A DNA stretch of 64,000 nt from Lentibacillus sediminis (GTDB lineage: Bacteria; Bacillota; Bacilli; Bacillales; Amphibacillaceae), in NCBI RefSeq assembly GCF_002763455.1, contig NZ_NIXK01000001.1:620001-684000 (forward strand), written 5' to 3'. Position 1 is the first letter of the stretch. Every line of letters begins with the position of its first letter. Below are positions 61,364 through 64,000 of the stretch, one piece after another. A model generated the notes under the pieces. The model made no database searches, had not been told where the DNA came from, and saw only the letters and a program-made list of their open reading frames with translations. The position numbers were made by a program, and so were the translations under genes.

Positions 61364-62626
61364 ATGCATTTATTAAAACACGAATTAAAGATGATGATAA
61401 AAAGCAGGAAGAATCTGCTGTTCCTGTTGTTTTTGGCAGCATTGCTTTTCAGTTATTGTTTTATCCTTTTGCCGAATCAGGAGACGAGTGAGTCCTTTCA
61501 TCCGGAGGCAGTGGAACAGGATCTGCAACAGAGGACCGCACAGCAGCAGGACCGGGAAGAGCTGGGAGCGACGGGGATTCTGCTGCAGACCGGCCAGGCG
61601 GTTTATGCGACCAATGCCAGTTACATAGATTTGCAAACGAATATGCTGACAGCTTTCGAAGCGGGCAATTATGAGCGTTATTTGCGGCTCAGGACTCATT
61701 TCTTGATAGGGCACGCAGGAAGTTTTGTCCCTGTAGAGACAGTGGACGCGAATTCACCTTTTCCGGGGAAGGATATTAACCACCAATACTACCAGACCCT
61801 TCTGCGAAATCAAGGGTATTTGGAGTTAGACGCACCGGTGACCTATCCCATGATTGAGCAGAAGACTGGGCTGCAGACATTGGAATATTTTTTCCTGAGT
61901 GTTGTTGCTTACTTGATCGTCTTTAGTGCGATTTATTTCAGCTGTGATGTGCTTGTGCGTGACCGGAACAATCGCAGTGTGCTGCAGGGATTGCCGCTAT
62001 CCTGGTATCAGCTGCTGAACACCAAATCACTTGCGGCGTTTTTGTATACCTGCCTGATACTTGTCGGGTTGCTGGCAGTAGCTCTCCTGTCGGTCTCTAT
62101 CATGTATGGCTTTGGTTCATTTAATATGCAGGTGCCGGTGTCGCTGGTACAGGAGACCTTTACGCTAGAAGATTACGGGACCATATCGCTTGGAAGATTT
62201 TTGCTGCTGGCTGCAAGCTTTATTCCGATTATCGTTTTCCTGTTCATCCGCTTGAATATGATTTTCAGTCTGGTGCTGAAGAATACGTGGGTGGTGCTCG
62301 GGGCGGGTACGCTTGTACTGTTTTCCGAACTGCTTTATTTTAACCGGAGGGAGCGGGAACTTTTTGGCGTGGACCTCAGTTTTTTCCCGCAGACGTATTT
62401 TGATTTCGGCAAAGTGGTGACAGGGGAGAAGAATTATTTGGTCAACTTGAATAGCATTACCTATGAAAAAGGGTTGATTGTGCTGCTTGTCAGTATTGTT
62501 GTTGTTGAGTTATCGTTGTTCGCTGTTTCACGGTTTGTTAATAGAAGACGTTTCTATGGCAGATCAACGGGCTGGAAACGCTTCACCTCTAAAAGAGAAG
62601 GGAAACGAATCGCGCGGGCGGGATAG
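61364..62626 (+). CDS. ABC-2 type permease subunit
   Basis: 420 residues. N-terminal helix (NLLFLLFLAALLFSYCFILL), a long outside loop, then the coupling segment CDVLVRDRNNRSVLQGLPLS and five helices. VDLSFFPQTYFDFGKVVTGE matches the LSYFPTSYVQFADIISGY of the minus-strand paralogue (58644-59837). The C-terminal tail is basic. Start behind AAAGGGGAAGCTGGA. First gene of the second, divergent exporter operon. Confidence 0.76.
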   Translation: MHLLKHELKMMIKSRKNLLFLLFLAALLFSYCFILLPNQETSESFHPEAVEQDLQQRTAQQQDREELGATGILLQTGQAVYATNASYIDLQTNMLTAFEAGNYERYLRLRTHFLIGHAGSFVPVETVDANSPFPGKDINHQYYQTLLRNQGYLELDAPVTYPMIEQKTGLQTLEYFFLSVVAYLIVFSAIYFSCDVLVRDRNNRSVLQGLPLSWYQLLNTKSLAAFLYTCLILVGLLAVALLSVSIMYGFGSFNMQVPVSLVQETFTLEDYGTISLGRFLLLAASFIPIIVFLFIRLNMIFSLVLKNTWVVLGAGTLVLFSELLYFNRRERELFGVDLSFFPQTYFDFGKVVTGEKNYLVNLNSITYEKGLIVLLVSIVVVELSLFAVSRFVNRRRFYGRSTGWKRFTSKREGKRIARAG

Positions 62627-62675
62627 CTGTCTTGAGCCTTGATTGCTTGATTATTTCTAAAGGAAGGAAATGCCT

Positions 62676-63821
62676 ATGTACCGGAAGTATTGGCTGTTTG
62701 AGATGAAATTGCTGCTGCGTCAGCGGAAAAATTGGTTTCTCGGGCTGTTTCTCCTCTTGTTTTTCCCGATTTTCTTTTTGGTGGAATCGCGGGAGGAACC
62801 GGTGTCTTTGGAGTCGCAGAAGCACTATGAGGCCAATATGCTTGTTGCTATCTTCCAGCAGTTTCCGGAGACGGAGCGTGAGAACCCGGAAGGAGCGGCG
62901 ATTTACAATAATTTGACCGAGCAGGCTTCCCTGGTAAACTATCAACTCTATTATTTATCAGAGGGGCGCCATGAAGATTATGTGGAAAATGGGCTCATGC
63001 TGAATGAACTGCGGCTGGAATTGCATGAAATGGGCAATAAGTGGATTCCCGAGCATCTCGTTTATCCAAGGGAAGAGACGCTGAAAGAGGAGGCGCTGTT
63101 AAGCTATATTCAAGCGAATGATCTGCCGCTTGAGCCGGAGTCCACGGGTGCGACGCATTATTTGGTGGCAGGACTCGGGGCGATGAGTGGAGTAGTGTTT
63201 TATATGTTTGTCTTGCTTGCCGGCAGTGAGATCCTCGTTTTCGATCAGCGTCACCGAACGGTTGTCAGCGACTTTCCGATTTCCTTTTTCAAAAAAATCT
63301 CGGCGAAAATCAGCGGGATGTTTTTGTATATTGCCGGCTGCTTGCTGCTGGGACTGGGGCTTGGCTTCTGGGTTGCCTCAAGTGAATCAGGGTCGGGGAA
63401 TTTTTCCTATCCTGTGCTGCTTTACTGGGATGGCGGCTTTGAAGCGGTGTCCACGATGGAATACCTGTTGTATGCGCTTGGTTTGATGATGCTGGTCATG
63501 TTGCTTGGGCTAATTGTATCCGTGCTCTTAAATCAGCTGTTCCGCAATGCTTATGCCAATGTGCTGATTGGGCTGGGACTGTTCTTGCTGCCTGATTTGC
63601 TGATGGGGGCGGGAGTTGGAGCTTCGTTTTTGCAGCTGATTAAATATGTTGATTTTGCCGGGGTGCTGGATGGTGATTTGGCCATACAGTTGGGTGCTGA
63701 TGGGCTGGATGTGCAGCATGTTGCTCTCTGGCTGGCTTTGATGATTTTGCTGTTTGCATTAGTGATTTTTATGATAAATAAACTCACCTATACGTCTGGG
63801 AGGAAGGTTCGCGATGCTTGA
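62676..63821 (+). CDS. ABC-2 type permease subunit
   Basis: 381 residues. Same architecture: helix ([20 protein letters not shown]), outside loop, coupling segment [20 protein letters not shown], five helices. Paralogue of 59837-60985. ATG 62676 is preferred to ATG 62670 because AAGGAAGG then lies 8 nt away. It overlaps the ATPase gene by 8 nt. Confidence 0.77.
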   Translation: MYRKYWLFEMKLLLRQRKNWFLGLFLLLFFPIFFLVESREEPVSLESQKHYEANMLVAIFQQFPETERENPEGAAIYNNLTEQASLVNYQLYYLSEGRHEDYVENGLMLNELRLELHEMGNKWIPEHLVYPREETLKEEALLSYIQANDLPLEPESTGATHYLVAGLGAMSGVVFYMFVLLAGSEILVFDQRHRTVVSDFPISFFKKISAKISGMFLYIAGCLLLGLGLGFWVASSESGSGNFSYPVLLYWDGGFEAVSTMEYLLYALGLMMLVMLLGLIVSVLLNQLFRNAYANVLIGLGLFLLPDLLMGAGVGASFLQLIKYVDFAGVLDGDLAIQLGADGLDVQHVALWLALMILLFALVIFMINKLTYTSGRKVRDA

Positions 63822-64000
63822 ATTGAAGAATATTTCTGTTGCCTACAAGGATAAAAAGGTGCTGGATGATTTGTCCCTGACCGCAAAACCCGGCGAGATC
63901 ATCGGTGTGGTGGCGCCGAATGGCACGGGGAAGACGACGCTGTTTAATGTGATAGCCAATTTCCTGAAGCCGGGACAAGGAGAAGTGACTTTCCTGGAAG
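63814..64000 (+). CDS. ABC transporter ATP-binding protein, 3' end outside the window
   Basis: 62 codons visible: [39 protein letters not shown] with Walker [24 protein letters not shown]. The APNGTGK wording is the same as in the ATPase at 57721-58623. ATG 63814 follows GGGAGGAAGGTTCGCG and overlaps the permease stop. Completes a second permease-permease-ATPase set. Confidence 0.88.
   Translation, partial: MLELKNISVAYKDKKVLDDLSLTAKPGEIIGVVAPNGTGKTTLFNVIANFLKPGQGEVTFLE

Overview
The window looks like chromosome of a moderately halophilic, Gram-positive endospore-former relative (Bacillaceae, Virgibacillus/Lentibacillus/Oceanobacillus-like). This is inferred from the AGGAGG-type ribosome sites, the sigma-A promoters, a Bacillus megaterium-type gas vesicle cluster, an ectoine hydrolase operon, a HelD/YitT/PucR gene complement and a roughly 120-bp repeat of a kind common in Bacillaceae. 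I see no rRNA, tRNA, CRISPR or prophage. One IS256-family element is complete.

Layout. 1-801: end of a nitronate monooxygenase gene. 834-4390: AT-rich accessory stretch with three GNAT acetyltransferases (one frameshifted), a HIT protein, a zincin, and a type I toxin/antisense-RNA locus followed by a second, apparently orphan, antisense-RNA locus. 4384-11595: eight-gene CoA-ester catabolic operon (acyl-CoA dehydrogenase, two SDRs, TetR regulator, APH-like kinase, acyl-CoA ligase, two MaoC-type proteins). It is driven by a promoter whose palindromic -35 box is shared with a divergent promoter and overlapped by a cre site. 11600-14770: 52-bp repeat array, SRPBCC protein, CPA1 antiporter, small secreted protein. 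14844-15293: inverted pair of Bacillaceae repeats. 15664-21183: twelve-gene gas vesicle cluster without gvpN. 21230-24845: CAP-domain protein, 52-bp repeat array split by the IS256 element, XRE regulator.

25024-32065: PucR-type regulator, then ectoine hydrolase (DoeA-like), a cystathionine-gamma-synthase-fold PLP enzyme, a homoserine-dehydrogenase-like protein and an aldehyde dehydrogenase, an unusual partner set for ectoine breakdown. 32227-42857: housekeeping and small genes (DoxX, lipoprotein, HesB-like, HelD, YitT, aldo/keto reductase with a shifted C-terminus, M19 dipeptidase, XRE/membrane-protein pair, decayed TA module) with another 52-bp array. 42903-49733 (minus): RmlA, RmlB, WecE-like and WecD-like enzymes that would make a dTDP-acetamido-dideoxysugar, plus a GtrB-like glycosyltransferase, SMR-type flippase and GT-C-like membrane protein that would load, flip and transfer it. 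50266-56604: oligopeptide ABC transporter oppDFBCA behind a leader of about 400 nt. 57411-64000: a tiny secreted peptide and two divergent paralogous ABC exporter operons, the second cut by the window end.

The strongest leads are the covarying 52-bp palindromic repeat family, the shared-(-35) divergent promoter under a cre site, the antisense-RNA toxin locus, the non-canonical ectoine operon and the LvaA/ACAD-like acyl-CoA operon.
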